From Gammaproteobacteria bacterium RIFCSPHIGHO2_02_FULL_42_13 (GTDB lineage: Bacteria; Pseudomonadota; Gammaproteobacteria; UBA12402): a stretch of 23,724 bases of DNA. The position numbers were made by a program, and so were the translations under genes. The stretch spans positions 1 to 23,724 of the forward strand of contig MGXQ01000073.1 of NCBI GenBank assembly GCA_001801405.1, in the 5' to 3' direction. The notes below the pieces were generated by a model. The model saw nothing but the letters and a program-made list of their open reading frames with translations, made no database searches and was not told the origin of the DNA. This document shows positions 7,100 to 13,026 of this stretch, one piece after another (the first letter of the stretch is position 1; every line of letters begins with the position of its first letter).

Positions 7100-8178
7100 G
7101 CTGGCGCGAGACTACCCACACCAGCCGCCGCTCCTTGGGATGGCGGCAACGGCACTGCACTTGTCGTCGCAGAGCTACCACCAAACAGCGTGTGTGCGCC
7201 GCGCAAATCACCGGTTGAATGACGCGTATTGGCACGAGGCCGTTGACCTGACTGCGATGTTGATGGAGATACTGGCCTCTGACTACTTTCCTGTTGCTGC
7301 ACCTGAGCTTTCAACTCATCACATCTATCCTTCGCGCGTCTTACTGCCTCAATCCGTGCTGTTAATGTTTGGCGCGACATCAGAACCTGACTCTCCAGTG
7401 TCGTGACGCGTTGATTCGCTTCTGCGATTTCACGTGTCGCTGCACGATAGGCAGCAACACCCCCCGCAACAACACCCACTATCGCCAACCCCACCAAAAC
7501 ACCCACTCCCGCCGTAGAAATCGCAGCGACCATCATAGCCACTTGACCAATCATCATTGCAAAATGCACTGCCGTAAAACCGGCACCCCCCACACATAAA
7601 GCGGTTGTTAACGCCACGCCCGCAGATTTTGCACGTTCACCACGACTGAGATAACCTTGTTCCTTTCCAGAACCAGAATAAATGGGCCGATTGTCAGTCA
7701 TATTATTCCGCTGAGTAGTCAACCAGCTCTGATGACCCTCTAATGTTCTCGAGGTAGCGACTATTGTCGAGATAGCGGCAATTTTTTTATCAGAGTCAAC
7801 AACTTGTCCAGATCCAAATTCTTGCTCTATCGGCTCTAAATCGTGAGTTGCTTTTGCCAACAAATCACGATAAGGTGACTGTTGTATAGTATCTAGCGGC
7901 TTTTGACAATCTCGAAGATACCGATCACAACTTTGATGCCGTCGCATCACAGGACGAGTGATAAAAAAATAATAATTCGCGGCAGACAATAATCCCAATA
8001 CGCCGGCGCCACCTAACCACCAAGATAAAGCAATACCGGCAATCGATTTAAGACGACATAAAAGAAACAATGCACGCAAACTAAAGATATTCGCAGCAGG
8101 CGTTAAGAAGACCATTAACGCTAACAAACTAGAGCGTACACGACTCCATCGCGTAAGATGTAATTCACTATCCTTCAC
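7096..8178 (-). CDS. Membrane protein of unknown function with coiled coil and Ser/Pro-rich tail
   Basis: I do not recognise this 360-residue protein. Hydrophobic segments lie near residues 15-40 and 45-72 (an N-terminal hairpin). A second pair lies near 185-245, with Gly/Ala/Val-rich stretches typical of membrane hairpins. A heptad-like helix (about 250-295, EANQRVTTLESQVL) follows, then a low-complexity Ser/Pro/Gln/Gly/Ala tail. The start is GTG, with a weak AGG about ten bases upstream. The overall form resembles many Legionella/Coxiella membrane-targeted effector candidates, but no defining motif supports that. Its 3' end is richer in G+C than neighbouring genes. Confidence 0.6.
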   Translation of the reverse strand: MKDSELHLTRWSRVRSSLLALMVFLTPAANIFSLRALFLLCRLKSIAGIALSWWLGGAGVLGLLSAANYYFFITRPVMRRHQSCDRYLRDCQKPLDTIQQSPYRDLLAKATHDLEPIEQEFGSGQVVDSDKKIAAISTIVATSRTLEGHQSWLTTQRNNMTDNRPIYSGSGKEQGYLSRGERAKSAGVALTTALCVGGAGFTAVHFAMMIGQVAMMVAAISTAGVGVLVGLAIVGVVAGGVAAYRAATREIAEANQRVTTLESQVLMSRQTLTARIEAVRRAKDRCDELKAQVQQQESSQRPVSPSTSQSGQRPRANTRHSTGDLRGAHTLFGGSSATTSAVPLPPSQGAAAGVGSLAPA

Positions 8179-8449
8179 TTTCTTGACCTAATATTTATTT
8201 TTCTTTATACCATGAAAGAGGAATTTTTGGTAGACAAAATTGAAGACTGTAGGAGCAATTTAGAAATGTCACTTCTGTAAAAAACATATACAGTATCAAT
8301 TTGATTACAAATCGAACATTTAAAAATTAATTTATTGATCTTATTAACTTGCCGCTTATAATGATTCATATGCGACAACTTAATTAAAAAAATTTTTGAG
8401 TTGCCCATTAAAAAATTCTATATAGGACAAATGGAGAAGGAGTTTTATT
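8179..8449. other. AT-rich divergent intergenic region
   Basis: These 271 bp separate the divergent membrane protein and exported protein genes and must hold both promoters. The DNA is very AT-rich. A 67-codon minus-strand frame (8205-8408) has no ribosome binding site or recognisable motif and I do not count it. No repeat element or clear promoter pair stands out. Confidence 0.4.
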
Positions 8450-8905
8450 ATGTTATTTGGAATCAAAAATAGCTCTATTGCTTTAGTGACCTTAGCTCTA
8501 ATATCGGTGTCTACTCCAGCGGCTGCATATAAAGTCTATAACGGGACAGACTATAAAATCTACGTTGTTGATTTTGCCTGGTCTAGTGATTATATTAAGC
8601 CCGGAGAGACAAAAAACATTCCTCCGGATAGTAGTAGTATAGGCAACGCTGATCGCTGTCCAACTGAGAATGCGCATCTTAGCATCTATAAAAAAAATGG
8701 GTGGCCAACTGCCATTTGTACTGTTGATATTGAATATAAGCATGGTCTTGTCAGAGTGACCTCTACTCAGCCATCTTCTAAAAGCTGTTCTACCGGCTAC
8801 TATGCCCCCGGTTCCGACTCTACTCGCTCAATGATACAAATGGAGAAGCCAACCACTACTAAAGAGATTGCACCAGCATGCCCACCTGATAATCATGGTG
8901 ATTAG
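8450..8905 (+). CDS. Small exported Cys-containing protein of unknown function
   Basis: A 151-residue protein with a clear Sec signal peptide: a Lys residue, a hydrophobic core (residues 9-21), and a TPAAA cleavage site before Tyr27. The mature part starts YKVYNGTDYKIYVVDF and looks beta-rich. It contains four Cys (RCPTEN, ICTVD, SCSTG, ACPPD) that could form two disulfides in the periplasm or outside the cell. The ribosome binding site AAGGAG is good. It is monocistronic, and repeat copy A2 begins 7 bp after its TAG. I recognise no family; a small beta-sandwich is only a guess. Confidence 0.7.
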   Translation: MLFGIKNSSIALVTLALISVSTPAAAYKVYNGTDYKIYVVDFAWSSDYIKPGETKNIPPDSSSIGNADRCPTENAHLSIYKKNGWPTAICTVDIEYKHGLVRVTSTQPSSKSCSTGYYAPGSDSTRSMIQMEKPTTTKEIAPACPPDNHGD

Positions 8906-8911
8906 CGAGCC

Positions 8912-9000
8912 AGCCCGCATGGAGCGAAGCGAAATGCGGGGAATAATAAGATGAAAATATTCCCGTGTTCCGTTCCGCTTCGCTCCACACGGGCTACGCT
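8912..9000. repeat. Palindromic repeat family A, copy 2
   Basis: The left arm AGCCCGCATGGAGCGAAGCG and the right arm with CGCTTCGCTCCACACGGG and terminal CTACGCT form the same two-hairpin structure as the other copies. A 5-bp duplication (GTTCCGTTCCGC) distinguishes this copy. It fills the space between two convergent genes and supplies the TAG stop of the minus-strand gene. Confidence 0.85.
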
Positions 9001-9809
9001 GGTTTTTCACTGTTATTTTCTGATTCAGCTTGCTTTAGCGCCGATTCTTCAACCAATAATCCCTGTCGTTCATACCGTTTTCGCGCCCGACTAAATCGTA
9101 CTACGACGGCATATGTTTTACTGTGTTTTTTTGCCTGACGAGTAAGTTTTGCATCACCGGCGGGCAAAAATGTTAATTCGTCTAATTTCGCACATTTCAG
9201 ACACAATGCCTTATCTTGTTCTTTATATAAAAAGCTATCTTTGAATAGTTCTTTTTCACATAAATCACATTTTGAATCTTTTAGAATACTAAAAACCACG
9301 ACTTCGGCTGGTTTTTCAAAATTTTCCTTAAGTTTTTGTTGTTTTTTATCCGTCAATGTCGGTGAGACATAATGCGTTCGATAAGCCAGTTCAATATTAG
9401 AATCTCCGCTTTTACTAAATTGCAACGCTCTGCTATGATTTTGCGTTTTCAATAAATAACTCGTTTCACTTGGATTTAATCCTTTCTGCCTCGCCCATAC
9501 TCGAAAGCTTTTCATGGCATAACTAATTTTGCTTAAATTCGCACAAATTACTTTTTCGAGATAAGGTACGCGGCCTCTTTTCCAATCATCTATGTGCACA
9601 GGCTGTAAATAACCTATACCCAATAAAATATCGATAGCACAAACATAATTTCTATCATGCAGCGTTTTTTCTGCTACCTGTTTAACTTTTTGATCTAACG
9701 ACTTGTTATTCATGCTTGTCTTTTCCCTATTCTTGCCATCACCACTCGATGTGGCGTGCTCCAAAATGGAACTAACCACGTGTTCTGCTCTGGTTTCTGC
9801 TTCGTTCAT
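8994..9809 (-). CDS. Zinc-ribbon protein related to the N-terminal part of DUF2293 proteins
   Basis: A cytosolic protein of 271 residues. The middle part (about 50-150: VCAIDILLGIGYLQPVHIDD, NLSKISYAMK, FSKSGDSNIELAYRTHYVSP) and the end (PAGDAKLTRQAKKHSK, RYERQGLLVEE) match what I recall of proteins that carry a DUF2293 domain further downstream. Cys181/Cys184 and Cys203/Cys206 form two CxxC pairs, probably a zinc ribbon. Here the protein ends after LVEESALKQAESENNSEKPA, with no DUF2293 domain, and the TAG stop lies in repeat copy A2. It starts 4 nt after the Fic stop and is probably translated from the same mRNA. Met33 is an alternative start. Function is unknown. Confidence 0.75.
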   Translation of the reverse strand: MNEAETRAEHVVSSILEHATSSGDGKNREKTSMNNKSLDQKVKQVAEKTLHDRNYVCAIDILLGIGYLQPVHIDDWKRGRVPYLEKVICANLSKISYAMKSFRVWARQKGLNPSETSYLLKTQNHSRALQFSKSGDSNIELAYRTHYVSPTLTDKKQQKLKENFEKPAEVVVFSILKDSKCDLCEKELFKDSFLYKEQDKALCLKCAKLDELTFLPAGDAKLTRQAKKHSKTYAVVVRFSRARKRYERQGLLVEESALKQAESENNSEKPA

Positions 9810-9813
9810 AATA

Positions 9814-10950
9814 TTACACTAAACTTTTTTCAAAAATGGTTAAATATTTCTTATACACATAGATGCGGCCATATTTTATGGTTTCATCTTTTATTTCTAA
9901 AATGCCCGCTTCAACGAGCCGATCAATGAGCTTCTGGGCGCCAGTACGTGTGCGAAAACCAGCCCATTCTTGTATGGTATTTGCCGTAACGATTGGTTGC
10001 GCAAAAAGCTTCGGTAATATATTCATCGCGCTTTCTGACGAGGTTTTATTCATTTGGCTTATTTTTTTAATATCCTGCTCTCTAAGCAGGGTAATTTCTT
10101 TTACTGTTTCTATAGCTGATTCTGCGGTTTCAATAATCCCATCTAAAAAAAACTCAACCCATTTTTCAACGTTTTCTTCGCGATAATCTGTAAGGCGTTG
10201 ATAATAAATCTTCTTATATTTTTTAAAAAATGAAGATAAATATAAAATGGGCTTTTCTAATAACGCTTCAATGCAAAGATAGAAAGTCACAAGCATTCTT
10301 CCGGTTCTACCATTCCCATCAAGAAAAGGGTGGATAGTTTCAAATTGCGCATGAATAATAGCCGCCTTGATTAATGAAGGAATGCTATCTTTTGCATGTA
10401 AAAAGTTTTCAAAATCATGCAAAGCAGATTGCATTGCATCCACCGGAGGTGGAACAAACTCCGCATCGGAAGGGCTCTTTCCCGCTATCCAATTTTGGCT
10501 CTTTCTAAAATTACCGGGGTCAGAAAAATGCGTTGCCCTTGCGCTATCCATTAATTTTTCATGTATTTCGCGAATAAATCGAAGCGACAAAGGAAGTTCT
10601 TTTAGCCTTTTCATCCCATAATTAAGCGCTTTAATATAATGAAGAATATCATCAACATCCGTTGGGGCACCGCTTTCTATTTTTACTTCTGCCTCTAGAG
10701 CATCTATCATTGTTGCTTTTGTGCCTTCAATTTGACTGGAAGCCGCTGCATCCTTGTGAAGATACATTAAAATGAAGAAATCAACGTCTGGCAACAACAG
10801 GGTAATACCATCAAGCTTGCCCAAAAGGCGAGAAGCCTGTGCGTCTTTTTTGACCATACGTGGTGAGCAAGCGAAAGGTTCCTTGCCAGGAAACGGCTCA
10901 GGAATAAACGCTTTGAACCCGCTCGGCTGCTGTACATATTTACCAATCAT
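9814..10950 (-). CDS. Fic family protein (putative AMP-transferase)
   Basis: Fic enzymes usually transfer AMP from ATP to hydroxyl groups on target proteins. The core motif HPFLDGNGRTGR is complete (from His207 in this numbering), with the catalytic His and the anion-binding loop. SSQIEG near residues 71-76 matches the N-terminal inhibitory helix (S/T)xxxE(G/N), whose Glu blocks ATP binding, so this is a self-inhibited class II Fic. The C-terminal ~70 residues look like a winged helix (TANTIQEWAGFRTRTGAQKLIDRLVEAG), suggesting DNA binding or autoregulation. I prefer the ATG at 10950, since MIGKYVQQPSGFKAFIP resembles family N-termini. A TTG at 10977 extends it by nine codons; neither has a strong ribosome binding site. 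The zinc-ribbon gene follows after 4 nt. Confidence 0.9.
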   Translation of the reverse strand: MIGKYVQQPSGFKAFIPEPFPGKEPFACSPRMVKKDAQASRLLGKLDGITLLLPDVDFFILMYLHKDAAASSQIEGTKATMIDALEAEVKIESGAPTDVDDILHYIKALNYGMKRLKELPLSLRFIREIHEKLMDSARATHFSDPGNFRKSQNWIAGKSPSDAEFVPPPVDAMQSALHDFENFLHAKDSIPSLIKAAIIHAQFETIHPFLDGNGRTGRMLVTFYLCIEALLEKPILYLSSFFKKYKKIYYQRLTDYREENVEKWVEFFLDGIIETAESAIETVKEITLLREQDIKKISQMNKTSSESAMNILPKLFAQPIVTANTIQEWAGFRTRTGAQKLIDRLVEAGILEIKDETIKYGRIYVYKKYLTIFEKSLV

Positions 10951-11030
10951 AAAAATAGTATCTTTTGGTTGCGTCAATGTCTACAGTTTATATGAAACGG
11001 TAAACATTGACAAGCGGCTTGTCTACAGCC

Positions 11031-11105
11031 AGCGTAGCCCGCATGGAGCGAAGCGAAATGCGGGGAATAATAAGGCGGCTAAATATTCCCGTGTTCCGCT
11101 TCGCT
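11031..11105. repeat. Palindromic repeat family A, copy 3 (right arm cut short)
   Basis: It starts AGCGTAGCCCGCATGG and runs through the left hairpin and centre as in copy 2. After CGCTTCGCT it departs from the consensus, losing the last ~16 bp. The break lies 17 bp from the partial tRNA-Thr copy, suggesting a rearrangement end. Confidence 0.8.
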
Positions 11106-11122
11106 TGCTTCAATTAAGAAAA

Positions 11123-11156
11123 ATGTTTATGGCACAATAGTGGAGCTGGCGATGGG
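11123..11156. repeat. Partial duplicate of the tRNA-Thr 3' end (direct repeat, left copy)
   Basis: This 34-bp segment matches 11258-11291 at 33 of 34 positions. The last 16 bp (11141-11156) equal the final 16 nt of tRNA-Thr on the minus strand: part of the T stem, the acceptor 3' strand, the discriminator and CCA. The rest equals the DNA just downstream of the tRNA. The two copies start 135 bp apart. Confidence 0.85.
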
Positions 11157-11169
11157 TGAGGCGGTAACA

Positions 11170-11192
11170 GCAAACGATTAATAATCGTTTGC
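11170..11192. repeat. Perfect inverted repeat
   Basis: GCAAACGATTA and TAATCGTTTGC flank a single A: an 11-bp arm dyad. It lies between the two copies of the tRNA-Thr 3' end. It could be an operator, a hairpin in a transcript running past tRNA-Thr, or part of a mobile palindrome. Confidence 0.7.
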
Positions 11193-11201
11193 CCGCCGAA
11201 C

Positions 11202-11221
11202 GCCCAGCATGGATGCTGGGC
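11202..11221. repeat. Perfect inverted repeat
   Basis: GCCCAGCAT and ATGCTGGGC flank GG. It is the second strong dyad in the 101 bp between the tRNA-Thr duplications. No T tract follows on either strand, so it is not a standard terminator. Confidence 0.7.
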
Positions 11222-11257
11222 TGGTCAATGCGCCATGGACGGCTCAAACCTATAAAC

Positions 11258-11291
11258 ATGTTTATGGCACCATAGTGGAGCTGGCGATGGG
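11258..11291. repeat. Direct repeat covering the tRNA-Thr 3' end (right, original copy)
   Basis: This is the copy within the intact tRNA: 11276-11291 is tRNA and 11258-11275 is downstream sequence. It matches 11123-11156 with one mismatch. tRNA 3' ends are the usual attachment sites of site-specific integrases. Confidence 0.85.
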
Positions 11292-11351
11292 ACTCGAACC
11301 CGCGACCTGCTGATTACAAATCAGCTGCTCTACCAACTGAGCTACGCCAGC
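11276..11351 (-). tRNA. tRNA-Thr (anticodon TGT)
   Basis: A 76-nt cloverleaf with encoded CCA. Acceptor GCTGGCG/CGCCAGC with discriminator T, D arm GCTC-AGTTGGTA-GAGC, anticodon stem CTGAT/ATCAG with loop TTGTAA giving TGT, and T arm GCGGG-TTCGAGT-CCCAT (nearly paired). It reads ACA and other ACN codons. It stands alone here, not next to the Tyr-Gly pair. The 5' flank is part of a direct repeat around element A4. Confidence 0.96.
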
Positions 11352-11352
11352 T

Positions 11353-11384
11353 TATAAACCGTTATCGATTATCTCAATTCTTAA
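11353..11384. repeat. Direct repeat flanking element A4, left copy
   Basis: It begins TATAAACCGTTATCGATTAT and ends CTCAATTCTTAA. The same sequence recurs at 11482-11521 with one substitution and an 8-bp insertion. The pair brackets repeat copy A4, far longer than a usual target-site duplication. Confidence 0.8.
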
Positions 11385-11385
11385 G

Positions 11386-11480
11386 CAAGCGTAGCCCGCA
11401 TGGAGCGAAGCGAAATGCGGGGAATAATAAGGTGAATAAATATTCCCGTATTCCGCTTCGCTCCATACGAGCTACACTTG
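11386..11480. repeat. Palindromic repeat family A, copy 4 (most complete)
   Basis: This 95-bp copy has terminal inverted repeats CAAGCGTAGC and GCTACACTTG. It has the left hairpin with CATGGAGCGAAGCG, the centre GGAATAATAAGGTGAATAAA, and the right hairpin with CGCTTCGCTCCATACG. The centre is nearly identical to copy 1. It separates tRNA-Thr from the Fe-S carrier gene upstream. Confidence 0.87.
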
Positions 11481-11481
11481 C

Positions 11482-11521
11482 TATAAACCGTTATCAATTA
11501 TCTCACTATCTCAATTCTTAA
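11482..11521. repeat. Direct repeat flanking element A4, right copy
   Basis: It reads TATAAACCGTTATCAATTAT then CTCACTATCTCAATTCTTAA. Relative to the left copy it has G to A at one position and an extra 8 bp (CTATCTCA, itself a partial tandem duplication). Confidence 0.8.
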
Positions 11522-11531
11522 TCAAAATACA

Positions 11532-11858
11532 TCAGTGCCCACATCCCGGACATCCGGCGCGCACTTTCATACCTTCGATCACAAATCGCGCCAGCTCTCC
11601 CTCGCCCAAATCTAAATAATTAACCGTTGCGCCCATTAAATATTGAACACTCACTGGATCTGCAATTAATTGTATTGCATGATTCAATGCGATTACGGTA
11701 TCATCGGAATTTACTTCCCCATCCACTTTAATTTGAATCTGTAATCCTGCACATCCGCCCCCCTCAAAATAAGCGCGCAATGATTTTTCATTTGTTTCTT
11801 TTAACATCTCTTTCGCTTGATTAAGAGCGGCATCTGTCCAGGTAACGCTTGGCGTCAT
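11532..11858 (-). CDS. A-type iron-sulfur carrier protein (ErpA/IscA-like)
   Basis: A 108-residue protein of the HesB/IscA/ErpA family, which holds Fe-S clusters and hands them to target enzymes. The first ligand is Cys36 in GGGCAG, IADPVSVQYLMGATVNYLD is the family core, and the C-terminal ligands are in AGCPGCGH. Most members end with a CxC (CGCG); here the pair is CxxC (Cys103, Cys106). I chose ATG 11858 because GAGGTGA lies close upstream; a start at 11906 would overlap comF. It is divergent from comF with about 14 bp between starts. It resembles ErpA more than IscA, but I do not assign a symbol. Confidence 0.88.
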   Translation of the reverse strand: MTPSVTWTDAALNQAKEMLKETNEKSLRAYFEGGGCAGLQIQIKVDGEVNSDDTVIALNHAIQLIADPVSVQYLMGATVNYLDLGEGELARFVIEGMKVRAGCPGCGH

Positions 11859-11872
11859 ATCTTCACCTCTAA

Positions 11873-12559
11873 ATGGCAATTGTAATGATAAATTGGATAC
11901 TACCACACACTTGCATACTTTGTCATCGAAAGAACGATCAACAAATCGATTTATGCCTCGACTGCGAAAATGAACTGCCTTTTATTACCAATGCCTGCCA
12001 CGCTTGTGGAACCCCGCTCCCAACCAACACACAAATCTGCGGCCAATGCATACAGCAACCGCCACCCTATAACAATGCCTTTGCACTATTCACCTACTGC
12101 CCACCGATCACAAAATTAATCTATGACCTAAAGTTTAATCGTAAATTAGTCAATGCAAAAATATTGGGGGACTTAATGGCAAAATATTTAAAATTTGAAA
12201 ACAAACCCGATTATATTATTCCCGTCCCCTTGCATCATAAACGTTTACGCGAACGCGGATTTAATCAAGCATTAGAAATCGCACGACCCATTGCAAAAAA
12301 ATTTAACATTCCGCTGAATATAAAAAGCTGCAAACGCATAAAGCACACCCACGCACAAGCGATGCTGCCAAAAAACGAACGCAAGAAAAATATTAAAAAT
12401 GCATTTATCATGGATCCAAATTTTCAAACAAAACATGTCGTCATTTTAGATGATGTCGTTACCACGGGGCAAACTGTTTTAGAATTGACACACGCATTGC
12501 AAAAAAATGGTGTCCAAAAAATTGAAATTTGGTGCTGCGCGAAGGCTATTCTAAAATAG
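11873..12559 (+). CDS. comF: ComF family protein (phosphoribosyltransferase fold)
   Basis: ComF proteins are cytosolic and needed for DNA uptake or recombination of incoming DNA in competent bacteria. The 228-residue protein starts with a zinc ribbon of four CxxC pairs (Cys14/17, 28/31, 42/45, 56/59). The PRTase-fold domain follows, with IIPVPLHHKRLRERGFNQA and the PRPP-loop motif VVILDDVVTTGQT. The start is ATG 11873 or 11885 (MINWILPHTC); neither has a clear ribosome binding site. It is divergent from the Fe-S carrier gene, and its last 14 bp overlap the end of the convergent gene. No other competence gene is in view. Confidence 0.9.
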   Translation: MAIVMINWILPHTCILCHRKNDQQIDLCLDCENELPFITNACHACGTPLPTNTQICGQCIQQPPPYNNAFALFTYCPPITKLIYDLKFNRKLVNAKILGDLMAKYLKFENKPDYIIPVPLHHKRLRERGFNQALEIARPIAKKFNIPLNIKSCKRIKHTHAQAMLPKNERKKNIKNAFIMDPNFQTKHVVILDDVVTTGQTVLELTHALQKNGVQKIEIWCCAKAILK

Positions 12560-12941
12560 AAGAACCGGGTGATGCGGGACGTTGAAAGTTTTGCGCTGCC
12601 TGATATTTTTCATCAATATCGCGACAAGCTGCCTCGATCTGCTCCACCAATCCAATTTTATGATCAATACCAAAAAAAGTGAGCGCTGATCCAAACATCG
12701 TTGAACGCAATTTGCCATTCTCTGGATGTTCTTCTGCAATCCGTTGCTCTAATTTTAAAACACCTTCCATCAGACGATCAAAAACTTCTTTTGGTGCTGA
12801 GCCTTGCTGCTCTTTAATAGCGTTCGCAATTAACTTGGTCAATGCCAGCTGATCATCCTGTCGTTGACCGCTGTCATAAACCTGACTCAACCGTAATTTC
12901 GCATATTCCAGCAAATCACTATAATCATGCAAATCATTCAT
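12546..12941 (-). CDS. Hypothetical helical protein
   Basis: I do not recognise this protein of 131 residues. It is charged, predicted mostly helical, with no signal peptide or membrane segment. The tail is QRPASPGSSILE. I start it at ATG 12941 (MNDLHDYSDLL), with a loosely spaced AAGG upstream; an extension to 13088 would overlap thiL and looks non-coding. It follows thiL by 85 bp on the same strand, the place where pgpA often sits in gammaproteobacteria, but it is not PgpA. Confidence 0.6.
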   Translation of the reverse strand: MNDLHDYSDLLEYAKLRLSQVYDSGQRQDDQLALTKLIANAIKEQQGSAPKEVFDRLMEGVLKLEQRIAEEHPENGKLRSTMFGSALTFFGIDHKIGLVEQIEAACRDIDEKYQAAQNFQRPASPGSSILE

Positions 12942-13026
12942 TGTCTTTCTACCTTTTAACTTCCCTGTCCATTTAATATAGTCAATTTTTGGGAAATTGC
13001 CGGTAGAAATGATTGCATTGTATAGA

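Noticed and set aside
8205..8408. 67-codon minus-strand frame with a CxxC
   Set aside because: No ribosome binding site, no recognisable motif, very AT-rich DNA between divergent genes.
10978..11531. CRISPR array in the repeat-rich patch
   Set aside because: Repeats are few, of different kinds, and not evenly spaced; no cas genes are near.
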